NCBI GenBank assembly: GCA_003153555.1
Contig: PLZS01000124.1
Span: 1-62,884 of the forward strand
Direction of reading: 5' to 3'
Length of the DNA stretch: 62,884 nt
Source of the DNA: Candidatus Melainabacteria bacterium
GTDB taxonomy: Bacteria > Cyanobacteriota > Vampirovibrionia > Obscuribacterales > Obscuribacteraceae
Below, piece by piece: positions 62,395 to 62,884 of this stretch (its first letter is position 1; every line of letters starts with the position of its first letter). The notes beneath the pieces were generated by a model. That model did not search any database. It was given only the letters and a program-made list of their open reading frames with translations, and was not told the DNA's origin. The position numbers and the translations under genes were made by a program.

Positions 62395-62884
62395 ATGTCT
62401 TGGGAAAAACAAGCCAGGCCCGCTGAAAGCGAGAAGTCGGTGGACCTTGAAAGTAATCTCGTAGGGCACGCGCTAAATCTGATGGCCGACCGAGAAGGTC
62501 ATAAAGCCTGTCCTGGATCTAATCACTCAATGTGGTTGCCTCCTGAGTTGGACAATAAGTGCATTGCAAACTTACCAGACTATGAAAAGGCTTCACCTTC
62601 GCAATCGAACGTAGACTTGTGTGTGGCAATGATGCCGCGTTCAGGCGATCCTCCACGAAAAGTAGATTTGTGTGTGGCGATGATGCCGCGTTCAGGCGAT
62701 CCAGACGAAGTCCGTCCAAAAGATTATGACCTGTGTGTATCGATACTACCGGAGGTGCCACATGGAGTTAATGGCTGTGTGGACAAAATTCCGTATCCAC
62801 ATGAAATAGGTCCAAAGGGTGATGAACTGTGTGTAGCAAGATTGCCTCAACCTGGTGACCCGCCGGTCATAGTGGATTTGTGCG
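62395..62884 (+). CDS. Cys-containing repeat protein, 3' end outside window
   Basis: ATG 62395 with GGGAGG 8 nt upstream; open to the window edge (163 codons). After an N-terminal region (MSWEKQARPAESEKSVDLES) come repeats of the type DLCVAMMPRSGDPP: two nearly identical 17-residue copies, then variants DLCVSILPEVP, GCVDKIPYPHEIG, ELCVARLPQPGDPP and DLC at the edge. Each has one Cys before a Val, then Pro, then often Gly-Asp-Pro. No signal peptide or known domain. Unrecognised; it could be a metal-binding, cross-linking or precursor-type protein. Confidence 0.65.
   Translation, partial: MSWEKQARPAESEKSVDLESNLVGHALNLMADREGHKACPGSNHSMWLPPELDNKCIANLPDYEKASPSQSNVDLCVAMMPRSGDPPRKVDLCVAMMPRSGDPDEVRPKDYDLCVSILPEVPHGVNGCVDKIPYPHEIGPKGDELCVARLPQPGDPPVIVDLC
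62611..62709 (+). repeat. 51-bp repeats within the Cys-repeat gene
   Basis: GTAGACTTGTGTGTGGCAAT starts at 62611 and recurs 51 bp later at 62662 with few changes; more diverged copies follow. Copy number changes keep the reading frame. Confidence 0.8.

Noticed and set aside
62519..62761. Minus-strand ORF over the Cys-repeat gene
   Set aside because: Repetitive composition is inherited from the plus-strand repeats; no ribosome site.
1..62884. tRNA or rRNA genes
   Set aside because: No cloverleaf-like segment with TTCGA/TTCAA arm and acceptor pairing, and no rRNA-like stretch, was noticed.

Overview
The window reads as a chromosomal stretch of a deep-branching, non-photosynthetic relative of cyanobacteria, most likely a Melainabacteria/Obscuribacterales-type bacterium. 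This is inference from gene content: Ser/Thr kinases that start with a small zinc ribbon and end in Sel1 or TPR repeats, a cyanobacterial-style group 2 sigma factor, proteins with repeated LExxxFG-type segments, and envelope genes (PBP1A, outer-membrane-like barrel, RND pump, lipoproteins) pointing to a Gram-negative cell. No rRNA, tRNA, CRISPR array or intact insertion sequence was seen.

Layout. 0-9 kb: the end of a His-rich/TPR protein, a fatty acid desaturase, a compact Leloir operon (small ORF-galE-galT-galK, minus strand), an ABC exporter, an L,D-transpeptidase and an M23 peptidase. 9.5-24.2 kb: two zinc-ribbon Ser/Thr kinases, a GH15 glycosidase, two Gly-rich secreted paralogues with apparently leaderless promoters, a cNMP-binding/thioredoxin-reductase-like fusion, an operon of ClpN-like, nucleotidyltransferase-like, HTH/Lys-rich-tail and S1-domain proteins, and PBP1A beside the second kinase. 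24.4-31.4 kb: a two-component pair, an unknown protein, twin ECF sigma factors with a conserved upstream element, a TauE/SafE transporter and an OmpR-type regulator. 31.5-36.6 kb: a zincin-like protein overlapping an unusual SpoU-like protein, an old-yellow-enzyme reductase with a TetR regulator and palindromic operators, a perfect 36-bp palindrome with a 5-bp flanking duplication, and a MazF-type toxin-antitoxin pair.

36.6-47 kb: small proteins, a Flp-like pilin, ferrochelatase with an apparent [2Fe-2S] cysteine set, a sigma factor with a long leader, a beta-barrel gene interrupted by an in-frame TGA just after its signal peptide, and an RND pump followed by a 48-residue single-TM protein. 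47-62.9 kb: endonuclease IV, a Nudix hydrolase, a secreted repeat protein, a pseudo-receiver/receiver pair, a C39-like peptidase, a prohibitin-like lipoprotein, a tight run of exported proteins (IPT/TIG, GDPD, metalloprotease), RlpA, a large TPR protein, a radical SAM/SPASM enzyme, a lytic-transglycosylase-like protein, and the start of a Cys-containing repeat protein running off the right edge.

The strongest candidates for something undescribed are the ClpN/NTase/HTH operon (16.9-19.0 kb), the interspersed GGAGCGC hairpin family, the 36-bp palindrome with target-site-like duplication, the truncated tandem SpoU protein overlapping a zincin, the TGA-interrupted barrel gene, the RND-associated micro-protein and the Cys-repeat protein at the right edge. 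All function calls come from reading motifs; no database search was run.
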